Positions 18,197 through 27,656 of a stretch of 53,248 nt of DNA are shown in pieces. Made by a program: the position numbers and the translations under genes. Position 1 is the stretch's first letter; the number at the start of each line of letters is the position of its first letter. The notes under the pieces are model-generated. The model did no database searches and had not been told where the DNA came from. It worked only from the letters and a program-made list of their open reading frames with translations. This DNA is from an uncultured Alphaproteobacteria bacterium (lineage in GTDB: Bacteria; Pseudomonadota; Alphaproteobacteria; HIMB59; GCA-002718135). Location of the stretch: assembly GCA_902540265.1 (NCBI GenBank), contig CACBLW010000009.1, forward strand, positions 1-53,248, in the 5' to 3' direction.

Positions 18197-20320
18197 TTAA
18201 CCTTTCAATCTCTCTAAGGAAGATACTTCTTTTTCCATTCTTAATGCTGCAATAATATTTTGTAAATGATTAGCATCTCTAACCTCAATATCTATTATAA
18301 TTTCAAAAAAATCTGATTTCCTAACTGAAAACAGAATATTTGAAATGTTTCCATTATTTTTTGCAATAACAGTTGTAACTTTTCCTAAACTTCCAGGTTT
18401 ATTAAATAAAACAACAACGATTCTTGCATTAGATACGGTTTCTAAATTACTTTGATTATCCCATGAAATATTTAACCATCTATCGGGGGCCTCTTGATAT
18501 GAAGTAAGAGTATCACAATCAAGTGTATGAACAGCAACTCCTATTCCAGCAGTTACTATACCAACTATACTGTCTCCTTTTAATGGTGAACAACATCCTG
18601 CAAGATGATAAGACATTCCAGCAGTCAAGCCTTTTAACTTAATTGGATTTTGAATATTTTTATTAAATTTAGAAACTGGAATATAGTTATACTCAGGATA
18701 AATTTTCTTAATGACAGAAAGTGCTGTAATTTCTCCAGAGCCTATTGAGGCATATAATTCATCAATTGATTTATAACTAAAATCATCAAGTATTTTTTTT
18801 TCAATATTTTTATTAAATTCATAATTTTCTTTTTGAAAATAATTTATTAAAATTTCTCTACCAAAAATTATATGTTCTTCCTTCTTCTTAAATCTAAAAA
18901 ATCTTCTTAGCTGAGATTTAACTTTTGTTGTTACAGCAAATCTTTGCCATAAAGGTGATGGCTGTGACGATTCAGAGGTGATAATTTCTATTTGATCTCC
19001 ATTTTTTAAAATTGTTTTTAGAGGCTGTAACTTATCATTAATTTTAGCAGCTACACATTTATCACCTATTTGACTATGAATAGCATACGCAAAGTCTACA
19101 GGAGTTGCATTCTTAGGCAATTCAATTAAATCACCTTTTGGAGTAAAAACAAAAATATCATTTTGAAAAACTTTTAATTTAGAATTTTGAATTAATTCAT
19201 CTTGAGAAACTGAAGAATTCATTGAATCTACTAAATCATGCACCCACTTATATTCTTTTGCATCTTTTTCTTTGATTTTTTTTGGATCCTTATATTTCCA
19301 ATGAGATGCAACTCCGAAATCAGCAATTTGATTCATTATGTTTGAACGAAATTGAATTTCAATTTTTTTGTTCTTTGGTCCCATAACTGATGTATGTAGT
19401 GCTCTATACCCATTTGATTTGGGAGCAGAAATAAAATCTTTAAACCTTCCTTGAATGTATGGAAAGTTTCTATGTATTATTCCTAAACATCTGTAGCATT
19501 CTCTGGTAGAATTTGTAATAACTCTAAAAGCCATAATATCCGAGAGTTGTTCAAAGGAAATATTTTTATTTTTTATTTTATTCCATATTGAATATGGAGA
19601 TTTAATTCTACCCTCTACTTTGCAAAATAAATCTTCTTGAAAAAAAATATTTTTTAAATCATATCTAATTTCATCAACAATATTATCATCCTTTGATTTT
19701 AAATATTCCAATCTTTCAATAATTGTTTTTTTTGCATCAGGATTTATTACTTCAAATGAAATATCCTCTAATTCATCTTGCCATTCCTTCATACCCAATC
19801 TTTGTGCTAAGGGAGCAAAAACTTCTAATGTTTCTAAAGCTATTCTAGTTTTTTTATTTTCATCTTTAATGAATTGAATTGTTCTCATATTATGTAATCT
19901 ATCAGCTAATTTTACTAAAATTACTCTTAAGTCTTTTGTTGTAGCTAAAATTAATTTTTTATAATTTTCTCCAAATTTTTGATTTTTTACTTTTAATGAA
20001 TATTTATTTATTTTTGTTAATCCATCAACAAGTTCAACTATTTGATTTCCAAAATTTTTATTAATGTCCTCTATATTTAAACTTGTATCTTCAAGTGTAT
20101 CATGAAGGAGGCCAGCTACTATAGAATCAGCATCTAACTTTATTGAAGTTAATATTTTTGCAACTTCTAATGGATGTGTAATAAAAGGATCACCTGATTT
20201 TCTTAGCTGATTACTATGAGCTTCTTCACTCAATCTAAGTGCCTGTCTTACTTTATCTTTTTCTTTATCATTTAGATAAGAGGTAATTAATTCTATCTCT
20301 TTATGAATTTCTTTAACCAT
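18197..20320 (-). CDS. relA: Bifunctional (p)ppGpp synthetase/hydrolase (RelA/SpoT homologue)
   Basis: This long RSH protein (707 residues) controls the stringent response by making and degrading (p)ppGpp. Domains in order: HD hydrolase with THPLEVAKIL and the intact GLLHDTLEDT motif (near 66-75); synthetase with FKDFISAPKSNGYRALHTSV; TGS domain from about 385 (IFVFTPKGDLIELPKNATP); and a C-terminal ACT domain (RIVVVLFNKPGSLGKVT). With the HDxxED residues present it should be bifunctional, as expected where a single RSH serves the cell. It follows rpoZ, as is common in Proteobacteria. Confidence 0.95.
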   Translation of the reverse strand: MVKEIHKEIELITSYLNDKEKDKVRQALRLSEEAHSNQLRKSGDPFITHPLEVAKILTSIKLDADSIVAGLLHDTLEDTSLNIEDINKNFGNQIVELVDGLTKINKYSLKVKNQKFGENYKKLILATTKDLRVILVKLADRLHNMRTIQFIKDENKKTRIALETLEVFAPLAQRLGMKEWQDELEDISFEVINPDAKKTIIERLEYLKSKDDNIVDEIRYDLKNIFFQEDLFCKVEGRIKSPYSIWNKIKNKNISFEQLSDIMAFRVITNSTRECYRCLGIIHRNFPYIQGRFKDFISAPKSNGYRALHTSVMGPKNKKIEIQFRSNIMNQIADFGVASHWKYKDPKKIKEKDAKEYKWVHDLVDSMNSSVSQDELIQNSKLKVFQNDIFVFTPKGDLIELPKNATPVDFAYAIHSQIGDKCVAAKINDKLQPLKTILKNGDQIEIITSESSQPSPLWQRFAVTTKVKSQLRRFFRFKKKEEHIIFGREILINYFQKENYEFNKNIEKKILDDFSYKSIDELYASIGSGEITALSVIKKIYPEYNYIPVSKFNKNIQNPIKLKGLTAGMSYHLAGCCSPLKGDSIVGIVTAGIGVAVHTLDCDTLTSYQEAPDRWLNISWDNQSNLETVSNARIVVVLFNKPGSLGKVTTVIAKNNGNISNILFSVRKSDFFEIIIDIEVRDANHLQNIIAALRMEKEVSSLERLKG

Positions 20321-20361
20321 AAATAATATTTAAATTATTTATTTAAATTATATTAACTTTA

Positions 20362-20781
20362 TTATAAATCTTGTACTTTATCTTCATCTGATGAATTTTC
20401 CAAATTATCATTTGAAATCTCTATTTGCGTTTCTTCTGCAGACTCACTAATTTTTTCTTCTTTTTGATTTGCTTCATCATTTACTGATTCACTTGCTTCA
20501 GATTGGCTTTCATCACTATTATCTTCAATTTCATTTATATCTTCATCTTCACTAAAAGTATTAGTTTGGTATTCTTCAATTAAGTCATTTTTGAGTTGCT
20601 CTGAAGTAATAGTTTCCTCAGCTATCTCTCTCAGTGCGATTACAGTATTTTTATCATTATCAATTTCAATAGTAGGTTCTTCACCAGAATGTAGTTTTCT
20701 TGCTCTATTAGAAGCAACTAATACTAACTCAAATCTACTTGGAAATTTATCAATACAATCCTCAACTGTTATTCTAGCCAT
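20362..20781 (-). CDS. rpoZ: RNA polymerase omega subunit with long acidic C-terminal tail
   Basis: Omega assists RNA polymerase assembly by chaperoning beta-prime. Residues 1-70 are a standard omega: [27 protein letters not shown], and [12 protein letters not shown]. The last ~70 residues (from about 70 to 139) are dominated by Glu, Asp, Ser and Asn and look disordered. Many alphaproteobacterial omegas have a C-terminal extension, but this one is long and strongly acidic for such a compact genome. The gene has small gaps of about 40 bases on each side, and rpoZ-relA linkage is typical. Confidence 0.93.
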   Translation of the reverse strand: MARITVEDCIDKFPSRFELVLVASNRARKLHSGEEPTIEIDNDKNTVIALREIAEETITSEQLKNDLIEEYQTNTFSEDEDINEIEDNSDESQSEASESVNDEANQKEEKISESAEETQIEISNDNLENSSDEDKVQDL

Positions 20782-20819
20782 TTAGAGGCTTATATTGATC
20801 AAATTATAAAAGTAAATAG

Positions 20820-21266
20820 TTAATTATTTTTAAGTAATCTCTCTTTTTTTATGTTCCAATCCCTCTGTTTTATTGACTCTCTTTTATCAATTTTTTTCTT
20901 ACCTTTTGCAATACCACAAGATAATTTTGCAATTCCTTTATCTGAGAAGTAAAGAGATATTGGAATTATTGTAAACCCTCCTTGTCTTATTGATCCAGCT
21001 ATTTTATTAAATTCTTTTTTTGTTACTAATAATTTTCTATTTCTACTTGGATTATAATTACTATCAGTTGAATTTTGATATTTTTTTATAAAAGAGTTTG
21101 ATAACCACAATTCACCATTTTGTTCTATAATATATGATCCTCTAATTGATCCCGTATTTATACGTAAAGATTTTACTTCAGAACCCGTTAGTACTATTCC
21201 TGCTTCTATTTTATTGGATATAGTAAAATTATAATTAGCGCTGTTATTAGCCGCAATTATTTTCAT
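20820..21266 (-). CDS. smpB: SsrA-binding protein SmpB
   Basis: SmpB delivers tmRNA to stalled ribosomes for trans-translation. The 148-residue protein has the early GIVLTGSEVKSLR motif, GSYIIEQNGELWLSNSFI, RNRKLLVTKKEF, and a basic C-terminal tail typical of the family (GKKKIDKRESIKQRDWNIKKE). No tmRNA gene was found in the window. dapA-smpB adjacency is common in Alphaproteobacteria, and here the start directly abuts the dapA stop. Confidence 0.95.
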   Translation of the reverse strand: MKIIAANNSANYNFTISNKIEAGIVLTGSEVKSLRINTGSIRGSYIIEQNGELWLSNSFIKKYQNSTDSNYNPSRNRKLLVTKKEFNKIAGSIRQGGFTIIPISLYFSDKGIAKLSCGIAKGKKKIDKRESIKQRDWNIKKERLLKNN

Positions 21267-22139
21267 TTATAAAAGCTGCAACTCTTCAAGGCAGCTTTTA
21301 ACTAATTCTTTAGTATGATCATTTATAGAAGTTAATGGTAGTCTTGTATTTTCTTTACATAATCCTAACAATGAAGCAGCATATTTTACTGGTCCTGGAC
21401 TAGACTCTATAAATAACGCGTTATGTAATGATGCTAATTTTAAATTAATTTCTTGAGCTTTTAAAATATTGCCATCTTGCCAATACGAATGCATTTCTGA
21501 ACATAATTTAGGAGCTACATTAGCTGTAACTGATATGCAACCATGTCCGCCTTGAGCTAAATATGCTAATGCAGTTCCATCTTCACCAGATAGATAACAA
21601 AAATCATTTTGCATATTTTTTCTTGTTAACAAAGGTCTAAATAAATCATTAGTTGCATCTTTAACTCCAATAATATTTTCAATGTTTGATAATTTAATCA
21701 TAGTTTCAATAGACATATCAACAATAGATCTTCCTGGTATATTATAAATAATTATTGGGATTTTAGTCTTTTCAGCGATCGTTTTAAAATGCTCATATAA
21801 TCCTGATTGAGTTGGTTTGTTATAATATGGAGTAACAACTAAAGCAGCATCAGCACCCGATTTTTTTGCATGCTCAGTATATTCAATAGCTTCTAAAGTG
21901 TTATTTGAACCAGTACCAGCGATAACAGGAACTCTTTTGTCAGCAACCCTGATGGTTTCTTCGATTATTTTTTTATGTTCATCGTGTGATAAAGTTGGAG
22001 ACTCACCAGTTGTGCCGCAAGGAACGAGTCCGTGAGATCCATTATCAATTAAATAATTTAATACATTTACTAAAGAAGCATAATCAACTTTATTGTCTTG
22101 AAATGGTGTTATAACCGCAGGTATACTTCCTTTAAACAT
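21267..22139 (-). CDS. dapA: 4-hydroxy-tetrahydrodipicolinate synthase
   Basis: DapA condenses aspartate semialdehyde with pyruvate, the first committed step to diaminopimelate and lysine. The 290-residue TIM-barrel has PCGTTGESPTLSHDEH (41-56), VTPYYNKPTQSGLYEHF with the catalytic Tyr, and the Schiff-base lysine in IIGVKDATNDL near residue 160. Length is normal. It is the first protein gene of the minus run 11509-22139 and begins 7 bases after the 3' end of tRNA-Ser, so the two may share a transcript. Confidence 0.96.
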   Translation of the reverse strand: MFKGSIPAVITPFQDNKVDYASLVNVLNYLIDNGSHGLVPCGTTGESPTLSHDEHKKIIEETIRVADKRVPVIAGTGSNNTLEAIEYTEHAKKSGADAALVVTPYYNKPTQSGLYEHFKTIAEKTKIPIIIYNIPGRSIVDMSIETMIKLSNIENIIGVKDATNDLFRPLLTRKNMQNDFCYLSGEDGTALAYLAQGGHGCISVTANVAPKLCSEMHSYWQDGNILKAQEINLKLASLHNALFIESSPGPVKYAASLLGLCKENTRLPLTSINDHTKELVKSCLEELQLL

Positions 22140-22146
22140 TTTTATA

Positions 22147-22238
22147 TGGCGGAGAGAGAGGGATTCGAACCCTCGGAAGGAATTACTTCCTTCGCAGGTT
22201 TAGCAAACCTGTGGTTTAAGCCACTCACCCATCTCTCC
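22147..22238 (-). tRNA. tRNA-Ser (anticodon GCU)
   Basis: Read on the minus strand, the acceptor arms GGAGAGA and TCTCTCC pair fully and are followed by G and an encoded CCA. The anticodon arm is CAGGT-TTGCTAA-ACCTG, anticodon GCT, reading AGC/AGU serine codons. A long variable arm (GAAGGAA paired with TTCCTTC) confirms a class II serine tRNA, and the T arm GAGGG-TTCGAAT-CCCTC is intact. Total length is 92 bases including CCA. Confidence 0.97.
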
Positions 22239-22356
22239 TGTTGTTGTTCTTTCAAAGTTGACCTTTCTAACTTAAAAAAAATCAAGTAAAAACTAGTTTT
22301 ACCCGCTTCTATAAAATATTATTTAACATAAAACAAAGTAGGATTACACTAATTAA

Positions 22357-22408
22357 TTGATCAAATTTTGATTCAAAGTGGTACGTAGGTGGTACGAAAT
22401 TGATCAAA
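22357..22408. repeat. Phased direct repeat flanked by two TTGATCAA palindromes
   Basis: In the 165-base gap between tRNA-Ser and the HupE-like gene, GTGGTACG occurs at 22378-22385 and again at 22389-22396, a period of 11 bases. The pair is flanked by the palindrome TTGATCAA at 22357-22364 and 22400-22407. Such helically phased short repeats can be binding sites for a regulator or arm-type sites of a tyrosine recombinase, and the tRNA gene next door is a typical integration target. No integrase gene is present here. The rest of the gap (22239-22356) is AT-rich and contains a 12-base palindrome AAAACTAGTTTT. Confidence 0.55.
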
Positions 22409-23561
22409 TAAAATTAATTCTTTCAAAAAACCAATATAACCCAATACTAGAAATTAATATAGAAGATGGAACTTGAAATAAGAATCTGTAATTTTTATTT
22501 TTTGCAAAATTTAAAGCAATCAATAGATATAAAACCAATACTATAGATATTTGCGCTACTTCAATGCCAATATTAAAAGATACAAGATTTATAAATAAGT
22601 CTGTACTCCTATAACCTATATCACTCAAAACCAATGCAAATCCTAAACCATGAAGTAATCCAAAAAATAAAATTACAACATATCTCAAATATTCTTTTAT
22701 ATATTTTTTAAAAATATTTTCTATTCCTATATAAACTATAGAAAGTGCAATTATAGGCTCAACAATTTGAGGATTGATTCTCATTAAAGATAAAGAAACA
22801 AATATAAGGGTAATTGAATGAGCAATAGTAAAAATAGTTATTTGAGAAATTAATTTTTTTAAAGATGATGAAAATAAAAAAAGTCCAAATATAAATAAAA
22901 TATGATCTAATCCTTTTGGAATTATATGTTGAATTCCTAATACAAAAAATTTTGTGAAGCTATTAAATGTTTTACTAAAATTATTTTCCTTAAACGAAAA
23001 TTGACTTGATTCAATTCCTGATTGCAAATATTCTGTAACTAATTCATCTTCTAATTTGTTATTATTATTCTCTCTTAGAATAATTGGGCCGTAGTTTTTA
23101 ACCCATCTAAATGTAAATTGTTCAGAATTTTCATCTAATAAAACTTTAAAATAAACATGCGTATCTCTACTTATTTCAAAATTTTTTATATCTTCAACTT
23201 CAGTTTTAATTAAATTTATTTTCTTTGTTTCATTATTAATTTTAATATCAATATTAGAACTTATTTCACTCCAAGAATTTTGAAACATTTCTTCAAGGTC
23301 TTTTTTACTTAAAATTCTAAATTCATCATAAATTTCACTTAGTGATGAAGAGTCTGTATTAGAAACAGTAGATGCATCAATATTAGATAATATCAATTCA
23401 GCGTTTAATCTTATTTTAAAATTCAAATAACTTTCATTATAAGTAAAATCTGCAATAGATGGCTTGATTTCATGACTAATAGAAGATGTTGAAAATAAAT
23501 TTAAAAAACATACTGGAATTAAAAATAGATATAACTTTATAATTTTTATATAAGAGAACAT
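22404..23561 (-). CDS. HupE/UreJ-like membrane protein
   Basis: This 385-residue protein has an N-terminal signal/anchor, a large extracytoplasmic region (about 30-200), and a C-terminal half with six or so membrane helices. The membrane part matches the HupE/UreJ_2 family: LGIQHIIPKGLDHILFIFGLFL, IFTIAHSITLIF, ALSIVYIGIENIF and FFGLLHGLGFALVLSDIG, with conserved His and Asp residues suited to metal binding. The family is linked to nickel/cobalt handling, but a transport role for this subgroup is not proven. Its start codon overlaps that of the divergent DUF4198-like gene, which supports a joint function. It could equally be a general membrane factor of unknown role. Confidence 0.75.
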   Translation of the reverse strand: MFSYIKIIKLYLFLIPVCFLNLFSTSSISHEIKPSIADFTYNESYLNFKIRLNAELILSNIDASTVSNTDSSSLSEIYDEFRILSKKDLEEMFQNSWSEISSNIDIKINNETKKINLIKTEVEDIKNFEISRDTHVYFKVLLDENSEQFTFRWVKNYGPIILRENNNNKLEDELVTEYLQSGIESSQFSFKENNFSKTFNSFTKFFVLGIQHIIPKGLDHILFIFGLFLFSSSLKKLISQITIFTIAHSITLIFVSLSLMRINPQIVEPIIALSIVYIGIENIFKKYIKEYLRYVVILFFGLLHGLGFALVLSDIGYRSTDLFINLVSFNIGIEVAQISIVLVLYLLIALNFAKNKNYRFLFQVPSSILISSIGLYWFFERINFI

Positions 23562-24372
23562 GATGAAATTTACTTTAAAAAGATTAATATTTATTATTAT
23601 CTTAACTTCAATAACAAAAATCTCTTTATCTCATGAATTTTGGATTGATCCAAAAAATTATCACTTATCAAATAATGAAAAAGCTTTGGCAAATATCTTT
23701 GTAGGAGAAAATTTTGAAGGATCACCAATACCATTTACAAAAGAATATTTTAAAATTGCATTCCTGTATGCTGAAGATAATAAATTAAAAATTAAAGGTA
23801 GATTAGGTGATATTCCAGCTCTTAATATTAAAAAAACGTTCAAAGGATTAAATGTAATACAAATTGAATCAGTGACTAAATATGTTGAATATGAAAAATT
23901 AGTAAAATTTGAAATTTTCACAAGAGAGAAAGGATATCCAAATTTAGCTCAAAAACATAGAGAAAATAACTATCCAGAAAATTTTTTTGAAAGTTATAAA
24001 AGATATGCAAAGTCATTAATTAGTGTGGAAAATTTTGATGGTAAAGATATCGATACAAATATGGACTTTGAATTAATTTTTTTAGACAATCCTCTTAAAA
24101 ATTTAAATGAAAGTAAAAGAATTCTTTTAGAATATAAAAATAAAATACTAGCTGATCATAAGGTTTCTATTATGAGTTTAAATAATGGTTATTTTAGAAA
24201 AGAATACGTTAGAACAAATAACGGTGGATATTTTAATTATCTCTTTAAAAAAAATACAAAATATCTAATTGAAAGTGTTGTTATAATTGAAGGCAGTAAT
24301 AAGAAAAAAGATTATTATGCTAAATGGCATTCTTTATGGACTTCTTATACATTAAAAACACCGAATAAATGA
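23560..24372 (+). CDS. DUF4198-like periplasmic protein
   Basis: The 270-residue product has a signal peptide (about 1-25: basic residues, hydrophobic core, then SLSHEFW) and begins its mature part with HEFWIDPKNYHL, the hallmark of the DUF4198 family. These periplasmic beta-rich proteins are often encoded beside nickel/cobalt uptake genes; the mature N-terminal His could bind metal. The pairing with a HupE/UreJ-like membrane protein, divergent and overlapping at the start codons (ATG at 23560, or the second ATG at 23563), agrees with that. No enzyme motif is visible. Function beyond a likely metal-related role is unknown. Confidence 0.65.
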   Translation: MMKFTLKRLIFIIILTSITKISLSHEFWIDPKNYHLSNNEKALANIFVGENFEGSPIPFTKEYFKIAFLYAEDNKLKIKGRLGDIPALNIKKTFKGLNVIQIESVTKYVEYEKLVKFEIFTREKGYPNLAQKHRENNYPENFFESYKRYAKSLISVENFDGKDIDTNMDFELIFLDNPLKNLNESKRILLEYKNKILADHKVSIMSLNNGYFRKEYVRTNNGGYFNYLFKKNTKYLIESVVIIEGSNKKKDYYAKWHSLWTSYTLKTPNK

Positions 24373-24436
24373 TTTAAGAATGTTGAATTGCTATTAAAAA
24401 TTTTATGAATAATTATAATATTAAAGATTAATAAAA

Positions 24437-24781
24437 ATGACTAATACAAACATAATAAAAGATTTTTTTGAAGGAAAAATAAAACTCTGGAAATCCTATT
24501 GGTTAGTTGGTGAACTACTAAATGGTATTGTTTTGCTTATTATATTTAATCTTGAAATTTATTTTTTTAATACAGATAGCTCTGTTTCCCAAATACCATT
24601 TTTAGATTTTACTAATCTTGCGCTAATCTCAAAAATTTTTATTTTTATTTGGACAATATTTATTTCTATTGGAATTTGGAGAGCAGCAGAAAATTACAAA
24701 GGAAGTATAATTTGGATAGTTTTAACATTTATAATTGTTGCTTATAGATGCTATTCTTTACGTTTAATTTTTTTTATTTAA
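24437..24781 (+). CDS. Small membrane protein of unknown function
   Basis: A 114-residue protein with about three hydrophobic segments (roughly 25-45, 60-82 and 92-113). The motif [16 protein letters not shown] between the second and third helices resembles the WR-A-YKG pattern of small uncharacterised bacterial membrane proteins, but I do not recognise a named family. It follows the DUF4198-like gene by 64 bases and its end overlaps the convergent gatB end by 18 bases. Base composition is like that of its neighbours. No function is proposed. Confidence 0.7.
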   Translation: MTNTNIIKDFFEGKIKLWKSYWLVGELLNGIVLLIIFNLEIYFFNTDSSVSQIPFLDFTNLALISKIFIFIWTIFISIGIWRAAENYKGSIIWIVLTFIIVAYRCYSLRLIFFI

Positions 24782-26239
24782 TTTTTGTTTTAAAATATCA
24801 TTTAACATTTTTGGATTAGCTTTTCCTTTAGTTAATTTCATAGCTTGACCAACAAAGAAACCTAATAACTTATCTTTACCTGCTAGATACTGTTTGACCA
24901 TTTTGGGATTTTCTGCAATGACTTCATCAATAACTTTTGCTATTTCACCCTGATCTGTAACTTGTTGCAAACCCTTTTCATCTACGATTTGTCTAGCTGT
25001 TTTTCCTGAAGAAAACATATCGTCCAATACATCTTTTGCAATTTTACCAGAAATTTCATTTGTAGAAATTAACTTTATAAGTTGTCCTAAGTTTTCAGGT
25101 GATACTGGAGAGTTATTTAAATCTTGATTATTTTTATTTAATAATGAAAACAATTCAGAAGTAATCCAATTTACAACTATTTTTGAATGATTTTTTAATT
25201 CCGAATCTGAATTAATTGTTTCATTAAAATAATCAGATGTTTGTTTCTCTGCAGTTAATACTGAAGCATCATAATTAGACAATTTATAAGTCTCAATAAA
25301 TTTATTCTTAAGCTCATCTGGAAGCTCTGGTATTGATGATTTAATTTTTACTATTTCTTCTTTAGAAATTTCTAGTGGTAATAAATCTGGATCAGGAAAG
25401 TATCTATAGTCATGAGCTTCTTCTTTATTTCTCATGGGTCTAGTTTTGCCAGTAGATGTATTAAAGAGCATTGTGTTTTGCTCAATAGAACCGCCAGACT
25501 CCAATATTTCTATTTGTCTTTTTGCTTCATAATTAATAGCCTGCTTTATAAACTTTATAGAGTTTAAGTTTTTAATTTCACATCGAGTTCCATATTCATC
25601 CCCAGGTTTTCTAACTGAAATATTTACATCTGCTCTTAAAGAACCCTCTTGCATATTTCCATCACATGTATCTAAATACATTAAAATTGATCTGATTTTG
25701 GATATATACATTCCAGCTTCATCAGGCGTTCTAATGTCAGGCTCGCTTACAATTTCCATCAAAGCAACACCAGATCTATTAAGATCTACATATGTTTTTG
25801 AAGGATTTTGATCGTGTAAACTTTTACCAGCATCTTGTTCTAAATGTAATCTTACAATTCTAATATCTTTTGATGTTCCATCTTTGAAATCAATTGTAAC
25901 CTTTCCTTCTCCAACAATTGGATATTTATACTGACTAATTTGATATCCTTGCGGAAGATCAGCATAAAAGTAATTTTTTCTATCAAAGACAGAATAATTA
26001 TTAATTTTAGCATTTAAACCGACTCCAGTTTTTACTGCCTGTTCCACACAATACTTATTAATAACAGGCAACATTCCTGGCATAGCAGCATCGACTAAAG
26101 ACACTTGACTATTTGGTGATGAACCAAATTTTGTTGATGATGATGAAAATAATTTAGAATTTGATTTTACTTGAGCATGTATTTCAAGACCGATTACCAT
26201 CTCCCAATCATGTTTTTCACCTTTTATTAAATTATTCAT
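24764..26239 (-). CDS. gatB: Asp-tRNA(Asn)/Glu-tRNA(Gln) amidotransferase subunit B
   Basis: GatB binds misacylated Glu-tRNA(Gln) or Asp-tRNA(Asn) and phosphorylates the acyl group in the GatCAB complex. The 491-residue protein has the N-terminal [19 protein letters not shown], the [15 protein letters not shown] motif, [15 protein letters not shown], and [11 protein letters not shown], all family signatures, then the helical YqeY-like tail ending in [17 protein letters not shown]. It lies downstream of gatA and overlaps it by 8 bases. It implies that the indirect route to Gln-tRNA and/or Asn-tRNA is used. Confidence 0.97.
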   Translation of the reverse strand: MNNLIKGEKHDWEMVIGLEIHAQVKSNSKLFSSSSTKFGSSPNSQVSLVDAAMPGMLPVINKYCVEQAVKTGVGLNAKINNYSVFDRKNYFYADLPQGYQISQYKYPIVGEGKVTIDFKDGTSKDIRIVRLHLEQDAGKSLHDQNPSKTYVDLNRSGVALMEIVSEPDIRTPDEAGMYISKIRSILMYLDTCDGNMQEGSLRADVNISVRKPGDEYGTRCEIKNLNSIKFIKQAINYEAKRQIEILESGGSIEQNTMLFNTSTGKTRPMRNKEEAHDYRYFPDPDLLPLEISKEEIVKIKSSIPELPDELKNKFIETYKLSNYDASVLTAEKQTSDYFNETINSDSELKNHSKIVVNWITSELFSLLNKNNQDLNNSPVSPENLGQLIKLISTNEISGKIAKDVLDDMFSSGKTARQIVDEKGLQQVTDQGEIAKVIDEVIAENPKMVKQYLAGKDKLLGFFVGQAMKLTKGKANPKMLNDILKQKLNKKN

Positions 26240-27656
26240 ATGATCTTTCTAGAGATACAGCGGCATTAAAAACCTGTTGTTCATCAAAGTGTTTTCCTAA
26301 TATTTGAATACCTAGTGGTAAATTATTTTTATCTTTACCAAAGGGAATGGAAATACCTGGTAGGCCAGCTAAAGAAGCAGGAACCGTAAACACATCATTT
26401 AAATACATTTTGATAGGATCATTTTGTTTTTCATTTAAGGGAAATGCAGCACTTGGTGCAGTAGGAGTAACTATAAAATCACATTCTTTAAAAGCTTTAT
26501 TAAAATCATCAGCAATTAATTTTCTTACTTTTTGTGCCTTAAGATAATATGCATCATAATAGCCTGCAGATAATACGTATGTTCCTATTAAAATTCTTCT
26601 TTTTACTTCTCTTCCAAAACCTTGAGCTCTTGTATTTTCATACATTTCATCAAGAGAATCAATTTCATCAGATCTATAACCATATTTTACTCCATCATAA
26701 CGAGCTAAATTTGAGGAAGCTTCAGCAGGAGCAATAATATAATAAGTAGGAAGTGCATATTTAGTATGAGGAAGTGAAATATTTTTAATTTTAACACCTT
26801 TTTTTTCTAAAACTTTGATAGCATCTTCCCATATCTGACTTATTTCCATTGGTGTAGCATCAATAGAATACTCTCTTGGTATACCAACGGTTTTTCCATT
26901 TAGATCATCATCTAAATTTTCAAAATAATTTGGAATATCTACTTTAGCACTTGTACTATCTCTTTGATCAAATCCAGCGATTGATTGTAATAATATTGAT
27001 GCATCTTCAACATTATGAGAAAAAATTCCTGCTTGATCCAAACTAGATGCAAATGCAGCTATACCCCATCGTGAACATAAACCATATGTTGGTTTGATAC
27101 CAACAACACCACAAAAGCTAGCTGGTTGTCTTATTGATCCACCTGTATCTGTTCCAGTTGCCCCTAAACATAAATCTGCTGCAACTGCGGCTGCGGAACC
27201 ACCAGAAGATCCACCAGGAGCTAAAGGCTCATTCTCTTTTGATAGTGGATTAATTGTATTTCCAAAAAAACTTGTATTAGTAGCTGAGCCCATAGCAAAC
27301 TCATCTAGATTTGTTTTACCAACAAAAATAGATCCTTCATCTAATAATTTTTGAGTAACAAATGATTCATAAGTTGGATTGAAATTTTCTAAAATCTTTG
27401 AAGCTGCAGTTGTAGGCATACTTTTAGTACAAAATAGATCCTTGATTGCAATCGGAATACCTTTTAATTTTTTTGCTGAATTATCTTTCTCTAAGTTATC
27501 TATCTGCTTTAAAACATTCTCTTCACTAAAATGAATAAAAACATTTAAGTTTTCATTTTCCTTAATTCTTTTTAAATAATCCTGATTTAATTCTCTTATT
27601 GATATTTTTTTTGTATCGAGATCTTTTAATGTTTGTTTCAAAGATGATTTAGACAT
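26232..27656 (-). CDS. gatA: Asp-tRNA(Asn)/Glu-tRNA(Gln) amidotransferase subunit A
   Basis: GatA is the amidase that releases ammonia from glutamine or asparagine for GatB. The 474-residue protein has the amidase signature: the catalytic Lys in [12 protein letters not shown] (near 70), the cis-Ser/Ser pair in [16 protein letters not shown] (near 150), and [16 protein letters not shown]. Length is normal. It shares one base with the gatC stop and overlaps gatB, so the three subunits are translated as a coupled unit in the order C-A-B. Confidence 0.97.
   Translation of the reverse strand: MSKSSLKQTLKDLDTKKISIRELNQDYLKRIKENENLNVFIHFSEENVLKQIDNLEKDNSAKKLKGIPIAIKDLFCTKSMPTTAASKILENFNPTYESFVTQKLLDEGSIFVGKTNLDEFAMGSATNTSFFGNTINPLSKENEPLAPGGSSGGSAAAVAADLCLGATGTDTGGSIRQPASFCGVVGIKPTYGLCSRWGIAAFASSLDQAGIFSHNVEDASILLQSIAGFDQRDSTSAKVDIPNYFENLDDDLNGKTVGIPREYSIDATPMEISQIWEDAIKVLEKKGVKIKNISLPHTKYALPTYYIIAPAEASSNLARYDGVKYGYRSDEIDSLDEMYENTRAQGFGREVKRRILIGTYVLSAGYYDAYYLKAQKVRKLIADDFNKAFKECDFIVTPTAPSAAFPLNEKQNDPIKMYLNDVFTVPASLAGLPGISIPFGKDKNNLPLGIQILGKHFDEQQVFNAAVSLERSYE

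Noticed and set aside
22098-22289. Open frame on the plus strand across the dapA end and tRNA-Ser
   Set aside because: It runs antisense through the tRNA and the dapA start; its AEREGFEPSEG-like segment is the usual false translation of a tRNA-Ser T arm.
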